64,000 nt of DNA from an uncultured Piscinibacter sp. Lineage in GTDB: Bacteria; Pseudomonadota; Gammaproteobacteria; Burkholderiales; Burkholderiaceae_C. The position numbers were made by a program, and so were the translations under genes. The stretch spans positions 9,907 through 73,906 of the forward strand of contig NZ_CALFYO010000028.1 in the NCBI RefSeq assembly GCF_937952055.1, in the 5' to 3' direction. The notes under the pieces are model-generated. The model searched no databases. It had not been told where the DNA came from and saw only the letters and a list, made by a program, of their open reading frames with translations. Below, one piece after another: positions 29,841 to 38,398 of the stretch; within the stretch, counting starts at the first letter, position 1, and every line of letters begins with the position of its first letter.

Positions 29841-30263
29841 ATGACGAGCGCAGACCCCCATCCCCAGGACGAGTCAGCCGCCCCGGAACCGTCAGCGCGG
29901 CCTCTGGTCGACGTTGCCGCGCTGCAGGACGCGATCGCGCAGTTCGCGCGCGCGCGTGAATGGGAGTCGTTCCACTCGCCCAAGAACCTCGCCATGGCGC
30001 TCACGGGCGAGGTGGGCGAGTTGGTCGAACTGTTCCAGTGGCTCAGCGAGGATGCTTCGCGCGACGTGGCCCGCGACCCGCTGACCGCGCGTCGCGTGCG
30101 CGACGAGATCGCCGACGTGCTGGTCTACCTGGTGCGCCTGGCTGCGGTGCTGGAGGTGGATCTCGACGAGGCGGTGCGCAGCAAGCTCGCCACCAACGCG
30201 AGCAAGTACCCCGTCCACCTTGCGCGCGGCAACGCGAAGAAGTATTCCGACCGTCAGGCGTGA
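29841..30263 (+). CDS. MazG-like nucleotide pyrophosphohydrolase
   Basis: A 140-residue protein of the all-alpha NTP pyrophosphohydrolase group (MazG-like, dCTPase/RS21-C6 type). Metal-binding helices are visible: GEVGELVELFQWL and DEIADVLVYLVRLA, with substrate-side SFHSPKNLAMAL before them. These enzymes hydrolyse non-canonical (d)NTPs to monophosphate and pyrophosphate, protecting the nucleotide pool. Divergent from soeA. The ATG at 29841 is the first consistent with the family; the N-terminal 25 residues are low-complexity. Not obviously part of sulfur metabolism. Confidence 0.85.
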   Translation: MTSADPHPQDESAAPEPSARPLVDVAALQDAIAQFARAREWESFHSPKNLAMALTGEVGELVELFQWLSEDASRDVARDPLTARRVRDEIADVLVYLVRLAAVLEVDLDEAVRSKLATNASKYPVHLARGNAKKYSDRQA

Positions 30264-30338
30264 ACCGCCGCAGGCCACCGCTCTGCGCGGCTGGCGGCCT
30301 GATCGAAGGGTCGCCAGCCTGGCGGCATCAGCCGGCGG

Positions 30339-30728
30339 CTAGACCTGGCGCCACGGCAGACCGTGCTTGCGCCAGCCGCCCAGATTGCCGCGGTGGTGTT
30401 CGGCGTCAAGCTCGCCTTCGAAGCCTTCGAGCACATTGCTCACGTTCGTGAAGCCGTGCTTCTCCAGTTCGAGCCCGGCGTCCACCGAGCGCTTGCCGCT
30501 GCGGCAGATCAGAACGATCGGTCGGTCCTTGCGACCGGCCATGCGCAGCACCTCGTCAGCGAAGTGCTCGTTCACCTCGAAGTCCGGCGCGGTGTTCCAC
30601 TCGATGTTGATCGCATCGGTGGGATGGCCGACGTAGAAGAACTCGACTTCGGTGCGACAGTCGATCAGGAGCGTGTTCGGGCTCTCCTTGACGATCTCGT
30701 ACGCCTTGGTGGGATGCAGATGTTCCAT
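30339..30728 (-). CDS. Single-domain rhodanese
   Basis: A 129-residue rhodanese with the active-site loop CRSGKR (Cys75) and the upstream acidic LIDCRTEVEF motif. Transfers or carries sulfane sulfur as a persulfide, in the cytoplasm. ATG 30728 with GGAG upstream is preferred over an in-frame start at 30743. It is the last gene downstream of the sat-apr operon but has its own 131-base leader containing an AT-rich dyad. Likely feeds TusA/DsrE-type carriers (inference). Confidence 0.9.
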   Translation of the reverse strand: MEHLHPTKAYEIVKESPNTLLIDCRTEVEFFYVGHPTDAINIEWNTAPDFEVNEHFADEVLRMAGRKDRPIVLICRSGKRSVDAGLELEKHGFTNVSNVLEGFEGELDAEHHRGNLGGWRKHGLPWRQV

Positions 30729-30776
30729 GTCGCGCTCCGGCAAAGCGCATTGTCGCGCTTGTCAGCGGTGACGATC

Positions 30777-30802
30777 GGAATATCGGCTCATATGCATATT
30801 CC
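30777..30802. promoter_or_regulatory. AT-rich inverted repeat upstream of the rhodanese gene
   Basis: GGAATAT and ATATTCC form a perfect 7-base inverted repeat separated by 12 bases, 49-74 bases before the rhodanese ATG, in an otherwise GC-rich region. Its form resembles the AT-rich dyads bound by ArsR-type sulfur sensors, but no such regulator is in the window. Confidence 0.4.
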
Positions 30803-30859
30803 AGGTGGCCGGCGAGCCCGTCGCGCGCGTCCCGGGTCGTCGATGTCCCCGCACGATGC

Positions 30860-31021
30860 CTACGGCCGTTTCGGCGTCTTGTATTCGGCTTCCTTCTGGA
30901 ACGGCTTCCAGATGGTCTCGAAGCCGACGAAACCCTTCTCGTTGGGCGGCATCTGGCGCGTGGTCAGATAACGCGTGACACCGTCTGGAACCTTGGCCGG
31001 GGGCGGCTTGTGGTCGCTCAT
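30860..31021 (-). CDS. 53-residue protein of unknown function in the apr operon
   Basis: A very short basic, proline-rich protein beginning MSDHKPPPAKVPDGV and ending EYKTPKRP. AAAGGTGA precedes its ATG, and it lies in line with the slyD-type gene 86 bases upstream, which supports real translation. No Cys, no membrane helix. The GFVGFETIWKPFQKE core has an amphipathic look. Not recognised; possibly an accessory peptide of the APS reductase complex. Confidence 0.5.
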   Translation of the reverse strand: MSDHKPPPAKVPDGVTRYLTTRQMPPNEKGFVGFETIWKPFQKEAEYKTPKRP

Positions 31022-31107
31022 ATCGTCACCTTTCTTGCCGTGAATGGAGGACTGCAAGTGCAGTCGACGATGCCTGAGCGGCGTGCGATGCCATGGCGCA
31101 CCGCCGT

Positions 31108-31617
31108 TCAGACGGGTTTCAGGAGCGACGGGTCGATCGCGGCGCCTGCATCGATCGCCCCACCCGCCCGCGCTTCTTCGTCCGTGGCGTCGCGCACGGT
31201 CCGTATCTCGAGCTTGAACACGACCACCCTGCCGGAGAGCGGATTGTTGCCGTCGACCGTCAGTGTCTCGTCGTCCAGGTGGGTGACGAGAAAGCTGCGC
31301 GTCTGACCCCTGTCGTTCTCCATGAGTATGGAGGTGCCGATCTGCCGATACTGCTCGGGGACGTTTTCGATGTGATCGGAAAAGACCAGCGACTCGTCCC
31401 TGGGGCCGAAGATCTGATTGCCATCGATCTCCACTTCGATGACGTCGCCGGCGGACCTGCCCTCGAGCTGGCCATGGACCGACGGGGCCAGGATTTCATT
31501 GTGTCCGTGCACATAGCCCAACGGGAACTCGACACTGGTGAGGACATGCCCCAGCTTCTTGTCGGTCACCTCGTAGGTCAGCTCGACGAACTTGCCGTCC
31601 TGGATGACTTCGCTCAT
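31108..31617 (-). CDS. slyD: SlyD-like FKBP-type peptidyl-prolyl isomerase
   Basis: A 169-residue FKBP-type isomerase and chaperone. Seen: N-terminal FKBP strand VELTYEVTD, the chaperone-flap region, and the SlyD hallmark DGNNPLSGRVVVFKLEI near residue 135. It lacks the His/Cys-rich metal-binding tail of E. coli SlyD, ending instead in an Ala/Asp-rich segment. It lies 20 bases after an unknown gene and downstream of aprA, so it may help fold or insert cofactors into APS reductase (inference). Confidence 0.85.
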   Translation of the reverse strand: MSEVIQDGKFVELTYEVTDKKLGHVLTSVEFPLGYVHGHNEILAPSVHGQLEGRSAGDVIEVEIDGNQIFGPRDESLVFSDHIENVPEQYRQIGTSILMENDRGQTRSFLVTHLDDETLTVDGNNPLSGRVVVFKLEIRTVRDATDEEARAGGAIDAGAAIDPSLLKPV

Positions 31618-31637
31618 CTCAAGTCTCGACGAAATAT

Positions 31638-31988
31638 TCAGAAGATTGATGCACCGAAGATCCTGACTGTTCCATCCTCGTAGCCGAGGACGAGCCTGCC
31701 AAGCCATTCGCCGGGTTTCTTGGTACTGCGCTGCCGGTAAAGAACCGTCACGTGCTCGCCCCTGCGGATGATGCCGAGAGTATCCACTTCTTCGGACAGG
31801 TTCCGCGCCAGTTCGCTGTGCGCAAACTGGTGGCCTGCAGCGATCTGATCCAGGTTGCGGGCCAGGGAACTGGAGAAGTTCCTCGCGAATTCTCCATACT
31901 TGCCTTCGTTCGAATTCCTGACGAGGCCGAGCCACAGCGGCTCGGCCAGGGCCAGGATCTCCGCGTCGCTCTTTTCGGTGATGTTCAC
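31638..31988 (-). CDS. Conserved-looking protein of unknown function between aprA and slyD
   Basis: A 116-residue soluble protein: helical N-terminal half (EILALAEPLWLGLVRNSNEG, ARNLDQIAAGHQFAHSELARN) and a beta-rich C-terminal half (IIRRGEHVTVLYRQR, GRLVLGYEDGTVRIFGASIF). The alpha plus beta pattern resembles small NTF2-like or cystatin-like folds, but no family is recognised. Spacing of 24 bases from aprA and 20 to slyD makes it part of the operon. No Cys residues. Possibly an assembly factor. Confidence 0.6.
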   Translation of the reverse strand: MNITEKSDAEILALAEPLWLGLVRNSNEGKYGEFARNFSSSLARNLDQIAAGHQFAHSELARNLSEEVDTLGIIRRGEHVTVLYRQRSTKKPGEWLGRLVLGYEDGTVRIFGASIF

Positions 31989-32012
31989 GCTCGCGCCCGC
32001 CTGCAGTTCTCT

Positions 32013-33881
32013 CTACTTCTCGTCCTCGATCAGGTGATAGCAGGGCGCCTTCTCCATGGTGTACTCGCCCGTCTTCGGATCGCGGCGCGAAACCGTCAGC
32101 ACGTGCCAGTTCACGTCGTCCACCTTCATGGCGTCACCTCGATAGTAGTACCCCGGCCAACGGGTCTCCTTGCGGAACAGCGTGTGCTGCGTGACGCACT
32201 CGGCGGCGCGGTGGCGGTGCTTCAGCTCCCACGCACGCAGCAGTTCGTGGATGTCCTTGGCGGCCAGGCTCTCGAGGTCTTCCTCCATGATGGCGAGCTT
32301 CTTGAGTCCGATGTTCAGAAGCTTCTCGTTGGTCATGTAGTTGACGGTCACCCCGCCGCAGTACTCGTCCATCAGCTTCTGCAGACGATCCAGGCCCTGC
32401 TTGGGGTTGATGTAGTTCGGGTTGACGTCGCCCGCCACGATCTCGTTGCGGTAGATCCTGTAGTGCTCCAGCGGCTTGTAGATCTCCTCCTTGCGGCGCC
32501 CGATCTGCTCGTCGCTGACGACGATGCCTTCGCCCTTTCCGTCATCGACGTACTTGCACGCCGCCTTCGCAGCGAGACGGCCTTCGGTGAACGACCCCGA
32601 CGAGAATGCGTGCGGCGTGCCGCCGACCGCATCACCGGCGCCGAACAGACCCTCGACCGACGTCATGCGGTTGTATCCCCAGAAGTACTCGGGCGGGGAA
32701 ACGTCCTCGGGGCCGGAGCACCAGGCGCCCGAACCGGTCGCGTGTGAGCCCATGACATAGGGCTCGGAGGTTGTCAGCTCGGGATTCTCGTTCTTGGGAT
32801 CCACATCGGTAGCGGCCCAAAGCACCGCCTGACCCACGGTCATGCCGAGGAAGTTCTCCCAACCGACCTCTTCCAGATGAGGATCCTGGAACGAGCGCAT
32901 CGTCACCATGTGAATGGGACCGCGGCCGGCATTGACCTCGCTGATCAGTGCGTGGTTGCGCAGACAGGTCGGGATCGGCCGATGCGTCAGGTGCGAAGCT
33001 TCCGGATCGAGATACTCCTTGCCGACCATCTTCTGCAGTTCGGGGAACCACTTGGACTCGTACTCTTCGCCCAGGCCGTTCTGCGTGTAGGTCTTCAGGT
33101 GCAGGAAGTAGGCGCCGACCGGGCCATAGCCATCCTTGAAGCGCGCCAGCACGATGCGGTTTTCCATCTGCGTCATCTTGGCGCCGGCATTGATCAGGAG
33201 ACCGTACGCCGACGCCGACGACCACGGTGCATACCAGGTCCGGCCGGAACCTTCGCCCACCGAGCGCGGCTTGAAGATGTTGGAGGCGCCGCCCGCACTG
33301 CAGATCACGGCCTTGGACTTGAAGACATGGAAGTTGCCCGTGCGGACGTTGAAGCCGACGGCACCGGCGACGCGGTTCTCCTTGCTCTCGTCCATCAGCA
33401 GGTGGGTGACGCAGATGCGGTTGAAGACCTTGTCCGCCGACTTCTTGGCCGCCTCGGCCACGATGGGCTTGTAGGACTCGCCGTGAATCATGATCTGCCA
33501 CCGACCTTCGCGCAGGTAGCGCCCGGTCTTCGGGTCCTTCATGATGGGCAGGCCCCACTCCTCGAACTGATGCACCGTGGAGTCGACGTGGCGGGCCATG
33601 TCGAACAGCAGATCCTCACGCACCATGCCCATCAGGTCGATGCGCGCGTAGCGGACATGGTCTTCCGGGTTGTTCTCGCCCCAGCGCGTGCCCATGTAGC
33701 AGTTGATCGCGTAAAGACCCTGGGCGACCGCGCCTGAGCGGTCGATGTTGGCCTTCTCGGCAATGACGATCTTCTTGTTCTGTCCCCAGAATCTCGCCTC
33801 CCAGGCGGCACCGGTGCCGCCAAGACCTGCACCGACGACCAGAATGTCGATGCCGTCTTCGACGATCGTTTCGTAGGCCAT
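32013..33881 (-). CDS. aprA: Adenylylsulfate reductase alpha subunit AprA
   Basis: The 622-residue flavoprotein of dissimilatory APS reductase. In sulfur oxidisers it runs in reverse, joining sulfite and AMP into APS. N-terminal FAD site DILVVGAGLGGTGAAWEA and the usual fumarate-reductase-like fold; length typical. The ATG at 33881 overlaps the aprB stop by one base (TAATG). With AprB it forms the cytoplasmic heterodimer that AprM connects to quinone. Confidence 0.96.
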   Translation of the reverse strand: MAYETIVEDGIDILVVGAGLGGTGAAWEARFWGQNKKIVIAEKANIDRSGAVAQGLYAINCYMGTRWGENNPEDHVRYARIDLMGMVREDLLFDMARHVDSTVHQFEEWGLPIMKDPKTGRYLREGRWQIMIHGESYKPIVAEAAKKSADKVFNRICVTHLLMDESKENRVAGAVGFNVRTGNFHVFKSKAVICSAGGASNIFKPRSVGEGSGRTWYAPWSSASAYGLLINAGAKMTQMENRIVLARFKDGYGPVGAYFLHLKTYTQNGLGEEYESKWFPELQKMVGKEYLDPEASHLTHRPIPTCLRNHALISEVNAGRGPIHMVTMRSFQDPHLEEVGWENFLGMTVGQAVLWAATDVDPKNENPELTTSEPYVMGSHATGSGAWCSGPEDVSPPEYFWGYNRMTSVEGLFGAGDAVGGTPHAFSSGSFTEGRLAAKAACKYVDDGKGEGIVVSDEQIGRRKEEIYKPLEHYRIYRNEIVAGDVNPNYINPKQGLDRLQKLMDEYCGGVTVNYMTNEKLLNIGLKKLAIMEEDLESLAAKDIHELLRAWELKHRHRAAECVTQHTLFRKETRWPGYYYRGDAMKVDDVNWHVLTVSRRDPKTGEYTMEKAPCYHLIEDEK

Positions 33882-34360
33882 TAGTAGTAGACCCCCATCT
33901 TCATCTTGAGACCAGCGGACTCGAGCGTGCGCAGACCGCCGTCATCCAGGCGGATGTACTTGGGCTCGTTGTAGAGCAGTTCGCTGTCGCGCATTTCCTT
34001 GCTCGGGCCCGGAACATCCGCGAGCTTGGGGATCGCCTGCCCCCACGGCTTGGTGGTGATGGGTGACAGGAAGTTCTTTTCCGTACCGTTGCGGAACTTG
34101 ATCCTCCAGGCGATCGTGCCCTTCTGTTCGTCGCGGACGACTCGAACGCTGTGGCCCAGCGGAGCGAAGTCGGCATAGCCACGCACGTCGATCGCATGCT
34201 GCGGGCAGGCCTTCACGCAGGAGAAGCACTCCCAGCACATGTTCGGCTCGATGTTGTAGGCGCGCCGATAGGTCTTGTCGATGTGCATGATGTCCGAGGG
34301 GCAGATGTCGACACAGTGGCCGCATCCGTCGCACCTCGTCATGTAGACGAAGGTAGGCAT
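33881..34360 (-). CDS. aprB: Adenylylsulfate reductase beta subunit AprB
   Basis: A 159-residue iron-sulfur subunit with two [4Fe-4S] clusters (CDGCGHCVDICPSDIMHID, CWECFSCVKACPQHAID) that carry electrons from the AprA flavin. The C-terminal extension that wraps AprA is present. AAGGAGTC precedes the ATG. Lies between aprM and aprA in the canonical aprMBA order. Confidence 0.96.
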   Translation of the reverse strand: MPTFVYMTRCDGCGHCVDICPSDIMHIDKTYRRAYNIEPNMCWECFSCVKACPQHAIDVRGYADFAPLGHSVRVVRDEQKGTIAWRIKFRNGTEKNFLSPITTKPWGQAIPKLADVPGPSKEMRDSELLYNEPKYIRLDDGGLRTLESAGLKMKMGVYY

Positions 34361-34405
34361 AGGCTGACTCCTTGTTGTATTCCGCGAGGACCTGCGGACT
34401 TTCTC

Positions 34406-35233
34406 TCAATAGTGACGCGGCGCTTCGCGCTTGATGCCCAGCCCCATGTCCATCGGGGCATCGCGCAGCAGCTCCATCGAATGTCTTTCACGCTGCGCAG
34501 GATCGTCGCGAGTCTGCAGCGGCAGGTTGGCGTAGACGCCGCTGGCCTTGGAGACACGCTTCTCGAACGCCGCCGCGGGCTTGAAGAACATGTGCGCGAA
34601 CTTGGACCAGTACACCCCGCCGAACAGCACGATGGTGGCGAGGATGTACAGGCCGAACACGACTCCGGCGGCCGCGCTGCCCGACCCCTGCAGCCCCGCC
34701 CAGAGAAGGCCGAGCGTCACGCTGGCGAGCAGCGAGAGGATGAAGAGGTCAGCGCGCATCAGGCGCAAGGGCGAACTGCCCTCGGCTGCGACGTCCACGC
34801 GGATAAAGAACCAGAACCAGTAGCCGCCGGCGAGAACCATCAGCCCGCCCAGCCACCACAGCTGCACCACCGGCGTCGGCGTCGGCGTGGCGGTCGTCGG
34901 ATAGCCGAACACCATGATCGCGGTGGTCACCAGATACAGGATGAACCCGTACATGGTCAGGAGGTGGGCGACGCGGCGCCGCGGGTTGCAGAACTCGCCC
35001 GAGGCGAGCACGTCCACCACGACGGTCTTGACCGCGATCGACGCGACGTCGACTGGCGCGCCCTTGCCCCGAGACTTGCGCCAGTTGGCGAAGAAGTAGG
35101 TCGCACTGCCCTTGTGGACCATGTCGAGCACCGTGCCCAACAGCACCGCCAGCGCCATCAGGACCACGAAGACCTGCATCGCGCTGGCCGGCAGTGAGTC
35201 GGCCACCGCCGCAAAGGGGTTGGTCGTGAACAT
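34406..35233 (-). CDS. aprM: AprM membrane anchor of APS reductase
   Basis: A 275-residue membrane protein with about five helices, homologous in layout to the AprM found in sulfur oxidisers that lack QmoABC. It probably passes electrons from AprBA to quinone. Landmarks: MHKGSATYFFANWRKSRGKG-like motif after the first helix and the long cytoplasmic C-terminus (FMFFKPAAAFEKRV-type region). AGGAG lies ten bases before the ATG at 35233. A PTPTPT run sits between helices. Confidence 0.85.
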   Translation of the reverse strand: MFTTNPFAAVADSLPASAMQVFVVLMALAVLLGTVLDMVHKGSATYFFANWRKSRGKGAPVDVASIAVKTVVVDVLASGEFCNPRRRVAHLLTMYGFILYLVTTAIMVFGYPTTATPTPTPVVQLWWLGGLMVLAGGYWFWFFIRVDVAAEGSSPLRLMRADLFILSLLASVTLGLLWAGLQGSGSAAAGVVFGLYILATIVLFGGVYWSKFAHMFFKPAAAFEKRVSKASGVYANLPLQTRDDPAQRERHSMELLRDAPMDMGLGIKREAPRHY

Positions 35234-35322
35234 CGTGCATGTCTCCTGTCGATCTTCTAGGTGGCCCGGCCTGCTGGAGCGGTTGCGCGGCGGGCCGCCG
35301 GTCGCGCAACTTCGTGATCGTT

Positions 35323-35859
35323 CTACGCGAGCGCAGCGTCCTTTCGTGGTGCGCCCAGTTCGTGCACCTCGAACCGCAGGGCCGCCAGGTCGCCCAGCAC
35401 CCAGGTCTGCGGCGCGGCCAGTCCGGCCACCGTGCCCGGATTGACCAGCCAGCTCGAACCGCCACGGACCGCATCGACCTGCCGCACCTCGGCCCGATGC
35501 GAGTGGCCACAGCACACCAGATCCCACTCGCCGGTGCACGCCATCGCGTAGCCGTAATCGTCGTAGTGCACGACGAATACACGGCGGCCGCCGAGCTCGA
35601 TGCGCGCATCCGCGCCGTGATACTGCAACTGCCCGCCGCTGCTGCGCGACAGCCGGTGCAGCGCCTGCGCGTCGCCGAGGTTGTTGCCGTGGATCAAGTG
35701 CACCGGCAGCCCGGCTGCCAGTGCGGGCTTGAGCGACTGCGCGCCGATCAGGTCGCCGCAGTGGATCACCGCCTCGGCGCCGCGCTCCCTGGCCGCCTGC
35801 ACGGCCTGAGCCAGCGCGTCGGCACGGTCGTGGCTGTCGGAGACGATGCAGACCTTCAT
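35323..35859 (-). CDS. YfcE-type metallophosphoesterase
   Basis: A 178-residue calcineurin-like phosphoesterase with metal-binding motifs in order: DSHD (residues 8-11), IHCGDLIG, HGNNL and CGHSH. Small members of this group cleave phosphodiesters or nucleotides. It lies four bases downstream of the sat stop, and upstream of aprM, so a role in handling AMP, APS or pyrophosphate by-products is possible (inference); the family is not specific enough to say. Confidence 0.85.
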   Translation of the reverse strand: MKVCIVSDSHDRADALAQAVQAARERGAEAVIHCGDLIGAQSLKPALAAGLPVHLIHGNNLGDAQALHRLSRSSGGQLQYHGADARIELGGRRVFVVHYDDYGYAMACTGEWDLVCCGHSHRAEVRQVDAVRGGSSWLVNPGTVAGLAAPQTWVLGDLAALRFEVHELGAPRKDAALA

Positions 35860-35863
35860 GCGG

Positions 35864-37051
35864 TCACCGCGGCGCCGTGCCGGACTGGCTGGCATAGTAG
35901 GTACGCAGCACGTCGAGCACTTCCGGCCGGCTGAACTCGGGGGGCACGTCGTGACCCTCGGACAGCCACTTGCGCAACTGGGTGCCGCTGACCTGCAGCC
36001 GGTCGGCGTCGCCGTGCGGGCAGGTGCGGCCGCTGGCCATGCCGCCACAGCGGTAGCACCAGAACGAGACGTCGATCTTGAGCGCCTGTGTCTCGAGCGC
36101 GTCCTTGGGGATCTCGTCGAAGATGCGATGGGCATCGAACGGCCCGTAGTAGCTGCCCACGCCGGCGTGATCGCGGCCGACGATCAGATGCGAGCAGCCG
36201 TAGTTCTGGCGGAACAGCGCGTGCAGCAGCGCCTCGCGCGGGCCGGCGTAGCGCATGTCCAGCGGGTAACCGGCCTGCACGACGGTGCTGGGCACGAAAT
36301 AGTTCTTTGCCAGCGCGCCGATGGCACGCGTGCGCACCTCGGCGGGAATGTCGCCGGGCTTGAGCGCGCCCAGCAGCGAGTGCACCAGCACGCCGTCACA
36401 GACCTCGATGGCCACCTTGGCCAGGTACTCGTGCGAGCGGTGCATCGGGTTGCGCGTCTGGAACGCTGCGATGCGCGTCCAGCCGTAGGAAGTGAACAGC
36501 TGGCGCGTCTGTTCCGGCGTCATGTACAGGTCGCCGTACTTCTCGGGGAAGCCGCCCTGCGAGAGCACCTTGATCGGGCCTGCGAGATTCACCTCGCCTT
36601 GCTCCATGACCATCTTCACGCCCGGGTGGGCGGGATCGGTGGTGCGGAAGACGGCGGCACACTCGTGTGCCCTGTTGATCGAATACTTCTCGGTGACGAG
36701 CATGGTCGCCAGCGCCGCCCCGCTGTCCGGGTCGATGAGCGCGATCTCCTGACCGGTCCTGAACGAAGCCGCGGTGTCGGTGTCGGTCGACAGGGTGATC
36801 GGGATCGGCCAGAACAGACCGCTGGTCAGGCGCATGCCGTCGCATACCCCTTGCCAGTCGGCGTGCGTCATGAATCCGGAGAGCGGCGTGAAGCCGCCGA
36901 TGCCCAGCATCAGGATGTCGCCGCGCTCGCGCGAACTCACGCGCACCTTCGGCAGTCCGGGAATCCGCTTGAGTTCCTGCTCCAGCGCTGCGCCCTGGAG
37001 CAGCAGCGGTCGCAACTCGGTACCGCCGTGGGGACGAACCAGCATGCTCAT
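35864..37051 (-). CDS. sat: Dissimilatory ATP sulfurylase
   Basis: A 395-residue homo-oligomeric ATP sulfurylase. In sulfur oxidisers it converts APS and pyrophosphate to ATP and sulfate. Active-site motifs: FQTRNPMHRSHEYL (QTRNP and HRxHE), GRDHAGVGSYYG, and SGTQLRKWL. The zinc-type segment FWCYRCGGMASGRTCPHG is present. CGGAGG lies upstream of ATG 37051. First gene of the sat-phosphoesterase-aprMBA operon, divergent from a LysR regulator. Confidence 0.95.
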   Translation of the reverse strand: MSMLVRPHGGTELRPLLLQGAALEQELKRIPGLPKVRVSSRERGDILMLGIGGFTPLSGFMTHADWQGVCDGMRLTSGLFWPIPITLSTDTDTAASFRTGQEIALIDPDSGAALATMLVTEKYSINRAHECAAVFRTTDPAHPGVKMVMEQGEVNLAGPIKVLSQGGFPEKYGDLYMTPEQTRQLFTSYGWTRIAAFQTRNPMHRSHEYLAKVAIEVCDGVLVHSLLGALKPGDIPAEVRTRAIGALAKNYFVPSTVVQAGYPLDMRYAGPREALLHALFRQNYGCSHLIVGRDHAGVGSYYGPFDAHRIFDEIPKDALETQALKIDVSFWCYRCGGMASGRTCPHGDADRLQVSGTQLRKWLSEGHDVPPEFSRPEVLDVLRTYYASQSGTAPR

Positions 37052-37264
37052 CTGTCCTCCGGATGCAACGCGCGTGAGCCCGCCGACACAGGGCCCGTCG
37101 CGGCCTCGGAGGGCCGATCCTGGTGCGGGGCCGGAGCCATTGCACCATCCCGACGTGCGCCGCAGGCAGCGTGGCGGGAGCGGAGACAGGCAATCGCGTA
37201 CATGATGGGTCGGCCGATCGTAGACATCCCCTTTCAAAAGAAAAAGCGGACAATACTGATCACT
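37052..37264. promoter_or_regulatory. Divergent promoter region between sat and the LysR-type gene
   Basis: A 213-base gap. The part nearest the regulator (37226-37285) is conspicuously AT-rich compared with its surroundings and includes TGATCA and a CGGAAAAACCG dyad. LysR regulators usually bind such a divergent gap and control both themselves and the neighbour. Exact -35/-10 boxes could not be assigned. Confidence 0.35.
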
Positions 37265-38251
37265 GTGACCGGAAAAACCGATCAATCCAGTGTCCTGCCG
37301 CCCAACAGCCGGCTGCGCCTGGGGCTGCGCCAGCTCGAGGTCTTCGTGGCCACCGCGCGCGCCGGGTCCACGCGCGCCGCAGCGGACCACGTGGCGCGCT
37401 CGCAGTCGGCCGCCAGCGCGTCGCTCGTCGAGTTGGAGGGCTGCCTCGGGGTACCGTTGTTCGACCGCGTGGGACGGCGCCTGGTGCTCAACGAGAACGG
37501 CCGCGCGCTGCTGCCCAAGGCGAGCCTGCTGCTCGATCTCGCCACCGAAGTGGAACATCTGTTCTCGGGGGCGCACGCCGCGCCGCTGCGCGTGGCCGCG
37601 AGCATGACCATCGGCGAGTACCTGCTGCCGGGGCTGCTGGCGCACTGGAAGATGAACCATCCGGCCAGTCCGGTGCACATGATGATCGGCAACACGACCG
37701 AGGTGATTTCGGCGGTCGCAGGGTCCGACGTCGACGTGGGTTTCATCGAGGGGCCGCAGACCCACCCGCAGTTGATCGTGCGGCCATGGCTGACCGACGA
37801 GCTGGTCATCTTCGCGGCGCCCGGTCACGCGCTGGCCGCCGGCACGGTCAGCGCACGACAGCTGCGCGAGGCCAGCTGGGCTTTTCGCGAGCCCGGCTCG
37901 GGGACGCGCCAGGCGGTCGATCGCTGGCTTCTCGAGCGCGTCGGTCCGCTGAAAGTGGAGTTCGAGCTCAGCAGCGCCGAGGCCATCAAGCACCTCGTGG
38001 CGGCAGGCGCGGCGCTCGGCTGCCTGTCGCGCGAGGCGGTGGCTCGCGAGCTGGCCCAAGGGACGCTCGTGCAACTGGACACACGCTTGCCACGCGCACA
38101 GCGACGCCTGGCCATCGTGCTGCGCCGCGACAAGCATCTCTGCCAGGGCACGGACGAGTTCGTGCGCCACTGCGCTGCGTTCGCCACGTCCGGGCGCCTG
38201 ACTGCGATTCGGGCCGCACCCGGTGGCAGAGCGGCGGCGCCCGGGAAATGA
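37265..38251 (+). CDS. LysR-family transcriptional regulator
   Basis: A 328-residue regulator with an N-terminal winged helix (LRQLEVFVATARAGSTRAA, ARSQSAASASLVELEG, LFDRVGRRLVLNENGRALL) and a periplasmic-binding-like effector domain. Divergent from sat, so it probably senses a sulfur metabolite or APS-pathway intermediate and controls the sat-apr operon (inference). Start uncertain: GTG 37265 gives a normal LysR length, while ATG 37202 would translate an AT-rich stretch (FQKKKRTILITV) that looks like regulatory DNA. Confidence 0.85.
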   Translation: MTGKTDQSSVLPPNSRLRLGLRQLEVFVATARAGSTRAAADHVARSQSAASASLVELEGCLGVPLFDRVGRRLVLNENGRALLPKASLLLDLATEVEHLFSGAHAAPLRVAASMTIGEYLLPGLLAHWKMNHPASPVHMMIGNTTEVISAVAGSDVDVGFIEGPQTHPQLIVRPWLTDELVIFAAPGHALAAGTVSARQLREASWAFREPGSGTRQAVDRWLLERVGPLKVEFELSSAEAIKHLVAAGAALGCLSREAVARELAQGTLVQLDTRLPRAQRRLAIVLRRDKHLCQGTDEFVRHCAAFATSGRLTAIRAAPGGRAAAPGK

Positions 38252-38398
38252 CCCTGCGTGCGATCAGGTGATGTCGCGGCCGGCCTTGCCGACTCCTTCG
38301 GCAGGGCTTGACGCAACGCAAGGCAGGTCGCGGGTCCGGAGAATGCCGAATGGCCGAGACTGAAGAATTCCGTTCGAATACGTCATCATTCGCCTGTC

